Notes: generated by a model not told the origin, from the letters alone. Numbered from the stretch's first letter, positions 35,255-48,716 are shown. The stretch: 64,000 nt of DNA from Rhynchonema sp. JSB1_4 (GCA_030248065.1 JASAMV010000662.1:1-64000); one strand, 5' to 3'. Program-made: numbers and translations.

Positions 35255-35665
35255 TTGATCTTTTCTGTTCCCCCTCCGAAAAAAAGGGGGTACCGCCTGT
35301 TCCCCCTCCGGACCAGGAACTACACTGCAGGGTGCTGTACCTAGAATTTTTGGGGGGAGTAATCCAATTTGGGGGGAAGAAATTTTAGGGGAGATACTGT
35401 ACCATACTACTTTCGCGAGAATTCAATTTTTATGGTTAAAATATGCATAAATCGCGTGGAGCGCGCAAATTTTTGCACTTTTGGTCGATTTTGACCTGAT
35501 TTTGGCCATTTGGACTAAAAAAGGGTACTTTTGGGGTGAAATTTTGGAAAAATTGGGGGAGATACCGCACCAGAGAGAGGGGAGATACTGTACCTCAGCG
35601 CGAGGGGCCACATATCGTATCGGCGAGGGGGAGATACTGTACCTTTGGGTACCGCCACAGCACTG
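35255..35665. mobile_element. MITE fragments with GGGGAGATACTGTACC units
   Basis: At 35260-35327 is the right end of a CAGTGTAGTTCCTGG family member (CCAGGAACTACACTG). It abuts CAGGGTGCTGTACC, with a mirrored CAGCACTG at about 35661. Units GGGAGATACTGTACC lie near both ends and GCGTGGAGCGCGC in the centre. Confidence 0.6.
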
Positions 35666-35891
35666 GCCGGACCGGCACCCGAATCATCGAAATGAATTTA
35701 AAAAATTATATCTGTTTTGGTCAAAAAGCGTCAAATTTCTTGTGGACTTGGGCTTGGCTCCAATGTCGAAAATACCGTGAAGTCGGCAATTGAGCCCCCA
35801 GTAATATCCACTGGGTCTGGGTATACCCAGTAACAAAGCGCCACCCAAGAGGCCTGGCCTAAGAAAATATACAGCACACAGAGGTACCAAT

Positions 35892-36256
35892 TAGGGTTAG
35901 AGGTCGGGGGGAGGGTACCCGACACCCGACATCTGAGAAAAAAAAGCTGACATCCGACAGTGCCAAAAAAACCCGACACCTGGTTTTTGAAAATAACCCG
36001 ACACCAATTTTTTGGCTCAAGTTGCTGAATTCAAGTTTTTTTTTCACACGAAATGTCACATTCTGCGTCTTCGGAAACATTTGGTTCGACGAAAATTTTC
36101 TCTCAATATTCTTCTCTCAGAAAACTTATGTTTTGAACCGCAAGTGTCGGCTGTCGGGTCCCAAAAAACCCGACACCCGACATCTGGAGGCACCCGACAT
36201 CCGACACCTGACACCTACAGTCTTTTGGCACCCGACACCCGACATCTCTAACCCTA
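35892..36256. mobile_element. hAT-like MITE filled with CCCGACACC units
   Basis: Ends TAGGGTTAGAG and CTCTAACCCTA; perfect 8-bp target GTACCAAT at 35884-35891 and 36257-36264. CCCGACACCCGACATC-type units cluster next to both ends. Confidence 0.9.
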
Positions 36257-36503
36257 GTACCAATCATCATCATCATCATTTATTTTTTTGCAGTAAGCAT
36301 GGAAGTTACAAGCCACAACAAGGGATAAATCGTAATACCACATCACTGCAAAAATGCATATACAGTATAATATCATATTATATAGCGCTGTGTGAATGTA
36401 TATATTGTATGTACATACGTGACACAGTTATATGCACACACGCAGTCTGATCAAATTATGCATACGTGGAGCAGCAAAACAAGCATATCTATGCAATGTA
36501 CAC

Positions 36504-37297
36504 CAGTGTAACACTGGTGTACTGGCAGGCCCATGTGTGGGAGGTAAGTATGATGCGGGGTTGGGACCGGAAGCGTGAGAGGTATGATTTTGGTCACACA
36601 AAAAGGCGAAAAACACCGTTTTTGTGATACAATTTTGGTCAAAAAATGAGGTAAAAATAGTACTTTTTCCAAATTTTCGCCGAAAATCGCCTAAAAATAG
36701 GTATTATGGGTGGGAGCGCGCGATTTTTGGGAAAATAAGGTCTGAAAACACCGATTTAATAAAGGTATAAAATTGCTTGTGAGAGGTATGATCTGGAGTT
36801 GTGAGAGGTAAGTGCTCTATACTTGCGGGCCGAAAAAAACCTTTTTTTCCGAAAAAAACCGTTTTTTTCTGAGGCCCGGAATATTTTTATTTTTCCGGAA
36901 ATTTTTCCAAGTGGCAACTTTTGGAAAAAAACGTTTTTTTTCAAAAATTTCCGAGATATTTTCCAAGGTTGCGAGAGGATGTTGTCAAAACCAATGTAAA
37001 TCGGTACTAAACAGTTCAAAATGAGCACTTTTTAATCTCCAAGTGCATTTTTAGCCTGTTTCAGGCCATTTCCCGACGAAATTTTCTCCAAAATAGGCGT
37101 TTTTGGACAATGCGTATCCTTAAGTACTGGAAAAATATTTGGAAAAAACGGTTTTTTTTCGAAAAAAAACGGTTTTTTCCAAAAATATATTTTGCGGAAA
37201 AATACGCAAGTATAAAGTACTCAACCCCCCCCAACCCCCCTCGGGTTTTGTGGTACGTAAGTACTGAGAGGGGGTAACCCCCCCCGCCACTACTATG
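36504..37297. mobile_element. hAT-like element (CAGTGT...CTACTATG ends), copy 2, with nested MITE
   Basis: Perfect 8-bp target ATGTACAC at 36496-36503 and 37298-37305. Same body as 32500-33805 but without the CCGTATTGTCGG insertion; instead it carries 36818-37214. Confidence 0.9.
36818..37214. mobile_element. TATACTTGCG-ended MITE, copy 2, nested
   Basis: Target AAGTGCTC at 36810-36817 and AAGTACTC at 37215-37222. The uninterrupted host paralogue at 33707-33716 reads GGTAAGTACTCAACC, giving an empty-site comparison. The 8-bp duplication suggests hAT mobilisation. Confidence 0.92.
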
Positions 37298-37494
37298 ATG
37301 TACACTAGTACTGAGGGGCAAAATGGTACCGAAGACTTTTCGCTCATTAATCAACCAATAATGGAACGCCACCCCCATTTTTGCTCCTTGGATGTGCACC
37401 AACCAAAACCAACCAGGTATAATTTTATCAAGTAATCACTCTACTACGTGTCAATCAGCTAGCGCGCCTAAAAGTTGTTATGTAACAAAAGTGG

Positions 37495-40400
37495 ATGAGT
37501 TTTCAGTTTGGAATGGTAGACGCATGTGTTGCTGTTTGCATTGTAGAGACCGAGTCTGACACTTCGTCGGTGATGGGCGACGCGGCGTCGGGGCAGGATG
37601 CGAATGCGCTCAACGTCAAGCCGCCGAGTCCGGCTGCGCGCGAGCAGTTGACCAAACGAATCGAATCACTTTTGCAGGAAAATCGCGTGCTGAAGGTATT
37701 ATACGTACACGCGGGTGATCAACTTTGTATTTTGCAGTTGATTTTTGGGAACGGTTTTATAGCAAAACTGCTCACGAAATAATGCCCATTTTTTGAGAAT
37801 TTTTTATTGGCGTACAAATGCTCACGCAATCTAAATCAGATGAGGTGAACAGGCAGTCAAAAAGCTGTTGCACCGATCACATCGCATTTGTCATTCAAAT
37901 TTGGAGTTCAATAAAATGCTGACCTGCTTTCCAGGTTGAGCTCGAGACCTACAAACTACGAGTGAAAACGTTGTCGGAAGAGAACAAGGAATTGCGTCAA
38001 GCGAGCGTCTTAATTGTACGTGTTCTTGTTGTTCTCGTTTCGTTTTCAATGATAAATTTTATAATCTTTTTCTACATGTTTTTCCATTTTTTTGCAGCAA
38101 GCCAAGGCCGAACAAGAGGAAGAGTTTATTTCGAACACGTTGTTAAAGAAAATTCAGGAATTAAAGAAAGAGAAGGAGGCGCTCGCGCTGAATTATGAAC
38201 AGGAAGAAGAGTGTCTGACGAACGATTTGTCGAAGAAATTGCACCAGGTTTATATTTTTTTGAGATTTCGATAAATAGGACTGGAAATAGAAATTTACAC
38301 TTCAGTTGCGCAGCGAAAAGGCAGAATTGGCTCACACGCTGCAACAGGAGCAAGAGTCACTGGTGAATAAATTGATGCGCAAGATCAGCAAACTCGAAGC
38401 CGAAACGCTCGCCAAACAGAATGTTGGTGGTGGTGTTTTTTTTCTGTTGTATTTTCTGGGCGAAAATCAAGAGAAAGTAATTACAGACACTCGATCAACT
38501 GCGCCGAGAGAAAGTGGAACTCGAAAATACGGTTGAGCAAGAGCAGGAGGCATTGGTGAACAGACTGTGGAAACGAATGGACAAATTGGAACAGGAAAAA
38601 CGGTAGTGTTTGTTTTTCGCCGCTGTTTGGCATGTAGATCATTACACATGTGAAACAAACAACAACAAACGTTTCATCCGTTGCGTAAATGACCGGACAA
38701 TCTTGCCTTTCACTAGTCGTTGCTCTGCGTGACCTATCAATATCCGAGGTAACTACATAAAAAGTGAAGCAAAGTACAGTGTCACCGCACTGTCACATCG
38801 TGACTCAAACGTGTACCTGCGTACTTTTCCACGAAATACACTTTTAAAAAAACTATTTTTTTCCAAATATTTTCCAGTACTTAAGGATACCCATGGTCTA
38901 AACCCGCATATGTTGGAGGAAATTTTGCCGGGCAATGTTCTGAAACAGACTAAAATTCACTAGGAGCTTGAACTTGAATGCTCATTTTGAACTTTTTAGT
39001 GCCGACTTACAGCGGTTTTGACAATGCAATTTCGCGACCTTGGAAAATTTCTCGAAAATCCATAAAAAACCGTATTTTTCCGAAAGTTGCACCGTGGAAA
39101 AATTTACGGAAAAATAAAAACGTATTTGTCAAGGCCAAAAAACGTTTTTTTGTTTTTTGAAAAAAATGTTTTTTTTGTCCCGCTGGTGTCCTCAAACATA
39201 CTGATTGATGTTTGTTAATCTATTTCCGGTGTTTTGTTTAGGTTTATTTGGCTGAGAGAGTTGCAGCTGTTATTGAATGCACACAGTCAATCGCCAAGTC
39301 TTGTATAACGCTCATACAACATTTCCAACTCGTCAATCTGACAGTTTTGAGGGCAGTATCCTACTTGATGGTTGCACTAATTTTTTTGAATTCAAGATAT
39401 GGTTAGATTTACAGATCGCATTAATTTTGAACGGCTGAAACTTTTGTTTCTTTAACAACGTTTACTGGGAACAACGTTTACCCTGGTCGAAATAAGTCAC
39501 AGCACATCCGTAAACCTCCAAATTTCTTTGGATAGAAAAAATGACGTCCCAAATCTGACCGATGCGATCGTCGCGCAGCAACTGTTTCTCTCAGTTTGCC
39601 GAAAGTAGCTTCTTTTAATTTTCGCAATATGTTTGCAGCGCTTTGCAAGAGAAGCTCGACATGCCCGTCTCAGCACCGCCGTCACCAATGGATGTGAGTG
39701 GCGGGTCGTCGCCGCATCCGGCCGTTGTCGCCAATCCGCCACCACCCGCTCCTGCACCCGGTTGGTTTCGGGGCCTCGGGGGTCGGTTGGGCGGTGATTG
39801 AAACGGTGATCTGCACGTGTACACCCCATGTGGTATAGACGTCCTATGGTCAGATCCTTCGATTAAGTAGTTTGATTAAGCACCAAAAATTTGCGTTGGG
39901 CAGGGATTTTTTACCAATTTTACTGGCCATTGGCCAGATAAGGTTTCAGATATGCTGGTAGAACTTCTGTTTTGTGGCCCAACTGGCTGGTTGAATTATC
40001 AGGTTTTCCACAGCTGCTCAGTGTTTTTTTTTGTTATTCTGGCTCGTAGATTTTCGAGGTTTACTGACCAATTGGTAGTAGACAGCAATTGAAAAAAGAA
40101 AAACCCTGGGCGGGGTCCGTCCAATACTCTCTCGAAAAGACGCTCATCATGTGTAACCATGTTCAATCATTTTTGCACACAAGAACTTTTAGCAACCAAT
40201 TTAAAACTTATTTCACTTGAGTTCTCGGTGCCCGTTTTGATTTGTGCAATTTCTCGCAAAAGAACTAGCAAAAAGCTTTTCAATTCTGCCGCCCTATCAA
40301 AAGTCAATGACATCGCACGTTTTTCGTTTCGTTCGCGTTGTTAGCGTTCCAAATTTAGCGCACCGTTTTTCTTGAATTTTCAACCCAAAAAATAGACAGC

Positions 40401-43400
40401 CACCGTCAAGTGAGTGCTTGCGTCTGGGGAACCTTATTCTTTTCTATATGACGTCAACCTTTACTGCAATATTTTCGCTGCCCAGATTAGGAACCTAATT
40501 AAGTCAACTGGGTAATCCACGCACAGTGTGTCTGGGTGTACATACCGGGCAGACAACATGGTTAAGAAGCCACATAGAGGCAGCTGGGCGTCTGATCTTT
40601 GAGACTTCCTTTGTGACTGTGGTACAAGGGGGTAATCACCTGCATTATCAAGTTAGTGTTTTGAGGGCCAGTATGTTTTGTGACAATCCCAACACATTCA
40701 ACGGACACTGCATGGCACAAATACAGCACATTATTTTGTTTACGGTTGAATTTTTGTTTTCTGATTGAAAAATGGTGGATCTTGGTGGGAAGGATAGTGG
40801 GGCAAACCCAATTTTAGAAATGACCATTTTTTTCGCAGATAAATACCATTTCGAGTGGTTCATGGAAAATCTGCATCCGATTGTGTGTGACCGACACAGA
40901 ATTCGCATAAGTTCTGCACATGTTGTATACGCATATCAGCCGGGCAGGATTGCAGTACAAGTGTAGAATGTGCCAAGATCAGGGTGCAATGATTGACCGG
41001 GGTCACGGGCCACCTAAATATGGCAAATAATCGATACAACCCAACTGAATTCAGGTCGTCGTGGTTCGATCGGCACACGTCCACTGACCAATCAGCGTGC
41101 AGGTGCGCCCGTGTCGTCGGTTCCGCCCACTCAGCTGCGTCGTGGCGACACGAACATGGACAGCGGTGATATGATCAAACACGTACAGACACTGAGGGGA
41201 CAGGTGGCCAGACTGAAACAACAGTTGCGACAGGCACAGGAGGATCGTTAGTCATTCATACGGGGATTGATGGGAAATGGTGCTTGCTAACGAAGGAGCG
41301 ACTGATTTTTTTTCACCGGATTTGTCCGATTCTGTCGCAACTCACAGCAAAAACCAAGCAACCATTTTGGTTTCGTTGCTTTTGTGTTGTTTTTTTGTGA
41401 ATTTCGTTGTGGTGTTCGAGTTTTGAAACATTTAACTATCCGGTGCTGGTGTCTTCGTGTTGTGATTGATGTTACGAAACATTTTTGCAATGTACGACTC
41501 ATCAGCGAACCTAAATTTCAAGAACGACGTTTGGGTCAATCTGGTAAGATTGCAACAGTCGTGGTGACCACAAATAATGTTTTGACAAATGCAACAGTCA
41601 GACATGCTTGTCACACGTCAGGCCAATCACGTATGTCGGCGCTGACCACCGAGGAACAACAGGTACGCGACGAAAATCTACGGCTGCGGCGAAAACTCGA
41701 GATCGAGATTGAACGACGTCAGGAACTTTGCAGGTGAATTATTGGCATTGAATAGTTTTGGGTTTTTTTACATGGTTTTAGCAGCATATTGTAATGATTT
41801 ATTTGTAACTGTTTGTAACTATTTGTAACTCACAGACATTTGTCCGAATCCGAGTCGAGCCTGGAGATCGAAGATGAGCGACATTTCAACGAACTCAGTT
41901 CGCATGGTCGGTTGCGTTTAATTTTTGTGCTGTTTTCGTTTGTGCTTATCCGTCCACCAACCATCAGGACATTGTGGACCACAGAAAGTGCAAGATCTGG
42001 TTCTGGGATGGCATCGGCATTGAGCTATGACCGCATTAAATAAAGCGTATTTGGAATTTTTCCGATGTAATTAGATTTGCGACCACCTGGGGTGTTAGTT
42101 AAGATCAGGGGAAAATCGGAAGTCCCTGGGTCATTTTCTCATTGTGAAAAATGTAACTTTTTTTTAGGTCTTTTGGTCTATTTGTTCGGCATGGTTTTTT
42201 TTATAATGCAACACGTTTGGACCGACCAATTTTTAACTTGGAAAAGTACGGAATACGGAAATGATTCCCAAAAAACCGCTTTTTTCAGCGTATTTTCCGG
42301 AAAAATTGCATCTACATATGTATTTGGAAAATTTGAAAAATTCTGGTATTTTTCCAGTGCTTTGGAAAAATTTCGGTTCGTTCTTTTGACCTCTGGAAAC
42401 AAACGGTTTTTCACGAAAAAAAACGGCCATTTCCACCTGCAACTTGTGAAAATACAAAGCGGGCCAGTTTGTGCGAATGCACGCCAAGTAACCGCTTGTT
42501 GTTGAATGCAGGCCACATTCCCCCTCCGCCGGCGAGTGCAGCATCAGCGGCTGCCAGTCGTTCGCGCGCAATCAGCAGTCCGGTTGCGTTCGCTCAACAA
42601 CAACAGACAAACAGACCCATATCGCCGTCGTTTAGTGAGTGGCGGGGGGCTTGTATCAGCATTATGATGATGGAAATCGTAGATCAGTGTAGCGATGATG
42701 GCAATGTTCACTATTTATGTTATGGGTTTTCCTTGATTCACATTTTCACACCGTCGCATCACAGTTCTACAATGATGTTTCTTCTATGCGCGGTGCGCGA
42801 AACATTTCGACACGACTTTTCATCATTCATTCATCTCGCTATCACCTGTCCCAAGACAAAAAAGTGTGATAAACAAATAGTTTCAAATAGGAAATAAACA
42901 AATCGAGACAAATAACGACCGGAGCTTAGCATATACAGCCACTCAAATAGAGCCCCGTGCGACGCCATTTTGGGTTTGCAATGTGGAAAACTGCGGTAAA
43001 ACGACGCCGACTTGCAGATGGTCTGAACGTGAACGTGTCGGTGTCGCAATCGTCGATTTTGTCGCAATCAAGTCCGATCAGTCGTTGTACGGCATGCGGC
43101 ACGTTGATGCCCGCCACCGCCCTGCTGCACAGTTCGTTCGTCGCTGGACAACACTCGCCCGCGCAGACTGTGCTCGTTGGTTGCGCTTTGTGATACAACC
43201 ACCAGTACATTTATGCCAATTTTTGCACCCCTGTTTTTGACTTCGGTGGACCAATCGGGGTACCCGGCTAGCTGGCTAGCTAGCTTTCTTGCTCGGACCA
43301 ACTACATACATCACTGGAGTTGGGATGCACTTTTGTTCTGTACTGCTGTCGCCCCTCCCCTGTGCAATCATACTTGTTTTGTGTGGACTGTTTTGATTAT

Positions 43401-44439
43401 TTGATTATTCAGGGATAAGATCGCATTTCCATATTTACCGATCCGATGCCAATGTGTTTCCCTGCGCAACATAAAACAACTGTTGCGCTGCTTGAGAGCG
43501 CCAGTTGATTGATAGTGCAAGTGCCACCACTAGAGTCCAAAAAATGATGTTCCTTTTTGATAACCGCCACAAGGCACAACTGACTCGCTCACAAAGTTTG
43601 TTTCAGCCAGCGTCGTCCGTGCCGCTAACGGTGCATTCGCGTGTGCACAAGTCAATGCCACCGAGCAGTGTACTGCCCGTCACTGTGACGTCACACAATC
43701 AACAACAACAACAGACGTTGCTGCAGCACACGGCCAGTGAATCGACGATATTGACCGGCAATCGGCAGCCGATTCTGATGACGATGACGCACGCAGCTGG
43801 AATCATGCAGGTGTGCGCCAGCCAGTTGGCTGATGTTTCAATTTTTTGGGTGGTTTGTGGATTTTTCAAACCAAATGCAATGCAATTGATGGTTTGATGG
43901 TTTCTTATTGCCGAAGGGCGAAACATTTGGAGGTCGATCTGTTTGAAGCTTTTGTGTGAAATTCGCGCGCAATGAATGAAATCTACTTATGGATGAACGA
44001 TAGGCTATGTGATTAGACTGAAGTTAGTGTAGTCTCGGTTGTCTTTCGGCATCTTTTGTGTTACCGTCAATGATCTTGCTGGCTTTCCATGTCCGACAAG
44101 ACAATCAAGTAACAAATAGCGGTATTCCAGTAGATGTGGTAATTTTCGCGGAGCCATATATGTTTCGTCTCGGCCGTTTATGGGATGAGTTTGTCGAGAC
44201 GAGACTTTCCATCCGATCTGATTAGTAACGTCGAATATTACCAAAATGTGCACCAACACCTCGACCGATTCTTGCAGGGCGATAGCGTGCCCCCAACAAC
44301 GACCACGACGAGTCAGCAATTTGCGCGTCCCGCCAATCCTCCGTCAGCGCCACCCCCCGGATTCCACAAGGCCGGATCTCCGGCGCCCGCCCCGCCCCAA
44401 CGCTCGAAAACACCGGACGCTAAATCGAGTATGGACTAA
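37495..44439 (+). CDS. CCDC6: CCDC6 (coiled-coil domain-containing protein 6), thirteen exons
   Basis: Exons: 37495-37695, 37935-38015, 38098-38247, 38306-38422, 38487-38602, 39639-39760, 41055-41246, 41622-41733, 41836-41906, 42512-42634, 43018-43175, 43607-43810, 44278-44439. All phases agree, giving up to 602 residues (human 474). Exons 1-6 encode the long heptad coiled coil with the family's [35 protein letters not shown] and [15 protein letters not shown]. Exons 8-9 carry [19 protein letters not shown] and [18 protein letters not shown]. The rest is a serine-, glutamine- and proline-rich tail ending in polyproline. CCDC6 is a cytoskeleton- and nucleus-associated scaffold implicated in DNA-damage signalling in vertebrates. 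The start is uncertain: an acceptor-like TTGTAG at about 37546 followed by ATGGGC at 37572 may be the true one. Intron 5 holds a diverged TATACTTGCG element. Confidence 0.9.
38811..39192. mobile_element. Diverged TATACTTGCG-family MITE in CCDC6 intron 5
   Basis: Shares with 29743-30127 the order ...CAGTACTTAAGGATACCCATGG..., GGCAATGTTCTGAAAC, a block with CTCATTTTGAAC, and the TTTCCGAAA/AAAACG tracts. Ends decayed. Confidence 0.7.
42039..42044 (+). terminator. Possible intronic polyadenylation signal in CCDC6
   Basis: AATAAA overlaps the TAA that closes the frame read through from exon 9 into intron 9 (stop at 42041). This could yield a short isoform; unproven. Confidence 0.3.
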
Positions 44440-46239
44440 TCATCATAATGTTTCATCGTCTATCTGTGTGTGTGTGTTTGTTTTTGAATTCAAGGTGTCA
44501 AACAACAATATAGTGTTGGAATTTTGCTGATTTTATGATGCTTTGTGGTGGTTAATTTCTGTCGAGGTATAGTTGGTCCTTTTCTGAGCGCAAATGTTAC
44601 TGTTGTCAAAGCACTACTGCTATTGCACCCAGACACACACTGTTCACTACACTTATGCACATTTCACACAGACATTCTTGTGAATTATAATTCTCGTTTT
44701 TTCATCATTTTCAATTGTCTTTTTGTGGTTGATGTTTTTCGCAATGTTTCCTGTACAGTTCGTCATATGTAGTACATTTCGTTCTGGATTTAAGCTGATC
44801 ACACGTTATTGAGTGGTCTTTACATGGCGCTCCATTTTTGGTGTTTTTTTCGTTCCTGATTAATCTGTGTAACTTTAGCTGGAAAATTGTGCACAAAAAA
44901 TGTCGACTTTGTTTTTTTGTCGAAAAAAGTATTTTGTGGTCCCTATGCGATGTAAAATCCTTTGGCATGTTGGATTGATTTTTGTTTGTTGGCTTTTTGG
45001 TGTGAGACTGGTCTGTCTACTACTTGATCGGGTTTTTATGATATAAATTTATTCTTTTTTATATTCGGGAGCCAGAAACACATCAACTTTTTTCCAAATT
45101 TCTGTTACGCATTGCTTTCACATACCGGTTCAATGTACATACATACAATTAAAAAAACAGCGTTTAGTAGTTTACCCGTCGAATGGTTTATTTCTAATCC
45201 GTTACGATTCAAATGTGTTATCATTTTCGCAGTTTCAGTCTTATTATTTTCCTAACCGGTCAAAAATCAACTTATTATTTTCGTTTTTATACAAATGCTT
45301 ATTTGATGTATGTTTGCAATGCCAGTTGCTTATGAGTCGAGTGTACGGTGATTGCTTGTTCGCGCGTAAATCATGGTTGTTTTTATTTTCCAGTTGAGTC
45401 TAGAAACGCTGATTTCAAATTTCGGTGTACTTTCGATTTATTGAGAATTGTGTAAATAGGAACACTTGATTTTTGAATTCGTGGCCTTTTGTTGGATTGC
45501 GTAACGCCTGGTAGAAACGTGAATTGGACGTGTATTGTATGAAATAATTGTGGAAAAATGGTTTTTGTAGGATTCATATTGCATTGCAGCCATTTCTTTG
45601 GCGTGTTTTCTTATTTTCCACTGAATTAAGATATTATTGCATTCAGCACAACTTGTAGAAGTTTTCTGTAGTTTTGGGTTGGATATTTGGTTTTATCCTG
45701 GGCGAGCGACAGCTGGCTTACTTGCCCAGATAACCGAATATCTGCATTCATTTCCGTAGTTTAGTCAAGATTAGAGGTGAACTTCGGCTTGGTACAACAT
45801 ATGCCTGTTTTAGATTGGCTCCGATCCGATTGACAATATACCCCAAAAGACCTGTCGTCGCTTTTGTTAGCTTTTTACATCCTTCAATATGTTGTGCTCT
45901 CGCAATGATTTTCTGTGCTGCACTTTATTTTCATCTGCTCCATACCAACAACACCAAAATAGCGTAAAACTCATCGAATAATAACAATATCAAACCAGAA
46001 AGGGAGGGGTATCTGAGTTGATGATCGATTCGGTACGGTCTTGGGCAAAATCCTCGTTCATGCTCACATAACTTGACATTTTTTTGGTCAAAATTGATCA
46101 TCAACTATTGTTCCGGTCAATATAAATGCATGTAAAACGTTGATCATTCCCAAATATACATACAATGTAAATCAAACATGAAGAGATCTGGAAAATACGG
46201 TCGCATTCCAGGCACGACAGGACCGCAGTTTCTGGCCGG
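44440..46239. other. Convergent 3' region between CCDC6 and Pygopus
   Basis: T-rich sequence, likely both 3'UTRs. No repeat or further gene recognised. Confidence 0.5.
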
Positions 46240-48540
46240 TTAGTTGCCAGGCTGTACCAGGTCCATCGTCGGTCTCTTATCGTAGCACCTATTGCATATC
46301 CAATGAGCCCAGACTTCATCCTTGAGCAGACGCAGAGCCGGCTCGGTTAGCCCGCTGCATTGACCGTGGAACCTGCAATTACAATACATTCGCATGAACT
46401 GTTTTTTCATTGGGTTGTGGCAACATCGAAGTGATTGATATTGTTACGATGCGTCCGTGGCTATACGTTTGTGGCAAAACATTTTTGTTCCGACGCGACC
46501 AGCGCCGACGGCATGGGAAAAACAAAGTTGCAACTGCAAATGAAAAGCTTTGAGTGATTTTGCCACCTGTACAACGACCCTCCGTCCGTGATTTTGAATT
46601 TGCGGAACGCCAGAGTTGCCACCGTCCGAAAAAAATTAACAAACCCGCTCCAAATTCCTCATCAGCAGCTTTTCTAAAACGCATTTTACGCACGTTTTTA
46701 TGACTGGCAGCTTCAAGTGCCTTGTCCAACCCTTTAGTTCCATTCATAGGTGGTCGGTGTAGGGGCAAGACCAAGAGGTAGTTTCATTTGGACTAAAACA
46801 TTAGGAAATTTGTGCGTAACCGTGCAGTTGTAACTTGAGAAGAAAGACAACAGGAAATTATTCGATTCACCAGCACGAACACAACAGGATTTGCTCAAAT
46901 GCCCAAGTAAAGCTTCCGAAAGTATAAAATGCGTACACTTGCACACCATTAGTAATCAAATGCCATCATCTTCTTACATAACTACCTGCACAAATCACAA
47001 CACTGCAAACCAAAATATCGCTTTTCTAGCTAGGGACCGTACAAAATGCACCTTGAACTACCATATTTTGCACCAATGTCATACATCCAAAAGTTTGATA
47101 GCTGTTGTTGTTAGGCCTAATAGCTGACAATTTGCGTCCAACATAGTGACCTCTGGGTGTGATTTGGACCAGGAAGATTATAAACAAATCCAAGGCACGA
47201 CCCATAAACCGACCATTCCTTGCATCCATGCGTGGGCACGTCACATTGCAACGCACTGCTCGCCTCACTTTCACGTATCTCCCTGTGGCACATGCCGCAA
47301 TGGTGCACTGCCGGTGCATGGCTGGACGCCGGGGGCATCGGCGGCAATGGACCCGACATCGACATCGGCACCTGCGTGTATTGGTTGCGTTACTTTCTGG
47401 CGTTTGATTTCTAGTCTTTTTTGAGGAAGTTGAACTTTTTTATTTGGTCCTGATAGCTGGGACACTGACATGCACTTGCCGGCTAAAGCTGGTCATGCAC
47501 GCGTGAAACACCAGCGTTTGGTGGGAAATTTTTCGAGGGTAAACACTGTTTGGCAAACAGAACGAGCACATCATCAGCTACACAAAAACATCAACATAAT
47601 GCGAAAGCTAGCTTTTCCGCCAAATTTTGATACATTTTTTGGCCAACTTTCCAAATTTTTAGCCATGTGATTCAATTTTGCGCGGCGTACATTTTTGCAA
47701 ACAATGAGCCGATGTTTCACCACGTAGCAGTGGTGTCGTTGGGAAATCAAAAAGTACCGGATACCCAAAATGAAAAATCTCGGATACCAGGAGGGGGGTT
47801 GCTCCCAAAAATAAAAACCTCGGATACCCAGGTGGGGGGTTGTTCAAAAAAGGTCAATTTTTTAGAGCAAAATCGGTGCTGAAAGCACAAAAAATGGTCA
47901 TTTTGGGGTTATGCTTGCAAGCGATTTTGAGCATTTTGGAGGTAAAAACGGGCGATTTTTACGGTTTTTTGGAAAAATTTTAGGATAGGATACCCCTGGA
48001 CAAAAAGTCAGGATACCGGACACCCCTGGGTGAAAAAAATCAAGATATCGGATACCGGATACCAGGGGGTAGCCCCTCTTCCTCCCAACGACACGTAGCA
48101 ATGACCACCCAGCCAACGAACACAACAATTGTTCCCGAACCGTCTGCAGTCATCATTGAAATACGAACCAACCATATTGTTCGCCCACATCATTGGATTG
48201 CTGGCACCGGAGATGTAGGAGACGCCTGGGTTGGAGATACCTGAAACATTGATCTGATACTGTCGGAATTGCGTTGCAGTTTCATCGTCCAAGTAACACA
48301 AAATGTTTCGCTCATGGCGCCTTGGCTCACTTTCGGTTGCATTTATTTGCGATTATTTTAAAGTTACAGATCACAAATGTGCAAAACAAATCTGCAGTAT
48401 GAAATGAGAGGCCGACCATCTAACTTCAATATTTAAAAGATTTGAAAAACCAGAATCTCACCGCCGGTTTTCGGTTTCGGCGGCGGATCGTCGTCAAAAG
48501 GGTCCTTGATGACAATATTCGTGCCCTTCTTGTTCGCCAT
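46240..48540 (-). CDS. PYGO: Short Pygopus homologue with PHD finger, four exons
   Basis: Exons 48540-48462, 48240-48173, 47371-47214 and 46372-46240 join in frame to 145 residues. Exon 1 encodes KKGTNIVIKDPFDDDPPPKP, where DPFDD corresponds to the NPFDD motif of the Pygopus N-terminal homology domain. Exons 3-4 encode the C-terminal PHD finger: CGMC, then C-x5-6-C, KEWFHGQCSGLTEPALRLL, and WICNRC, giving the full C4HC3 zinc set once the intron after ...KEW is removed. Pygopus PHD binds methylated histone H3K4 and BCL9/Legless in the beta-catenin transcription complex. Fly and human proteins are several hundred residues; the low-complexity middle is nearly absent here. Intron 2 hosts a MITE. 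TTGTTTAG at about 48616 is a candidate trans-splice acceptor. Confidence 0.88.
47733..48094. mobile_element. MITE with CGGATACC units and 9-bp target duplication
   Basis: Ends GTGTCGTTGGG and CCCAACGACAC. Flanks GTAGCAGTG (47724-47732) and GTAGCAATG (48095-48103) match 8 of 9. Units GGATACC(A/C)GG fill both subterminal zones. Lies in Pygopus intron 2. Confidence 0.8.
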
Positions 48541-48710
48541 TATGCTTGCATGCATTTGTCACTCGGCAATCAAAATCAAAAAGAAAAATGGATCTTTTGC
48601 AGGCTTGATCATAACCTAAACAAGGACTCCAGATAACCAATAACGGCCGGTGAGAGGCAACCGACGTGGACATGGAAACTCAAAATGGTTAAGAAGCTGT
48701 ATTTATCACT

Positions 48711-48716
48711 TTTATT
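48711..48716 (-). terminator. Polyadenylation signal of the AspRS gene
   Basis: AATAAA on the minus strand 139 bases beyond the AspRS stop (48855) and about 170 bases before the Pygopus ATG. Confidence 0.65.

Noticed and set aside
47146..47371. PHD finger lacking its histidine (reading CKEWSVYGSC)
   Set aside because: This is read-through into the intron; removing 47213-46373 restores KEWFHGQC.
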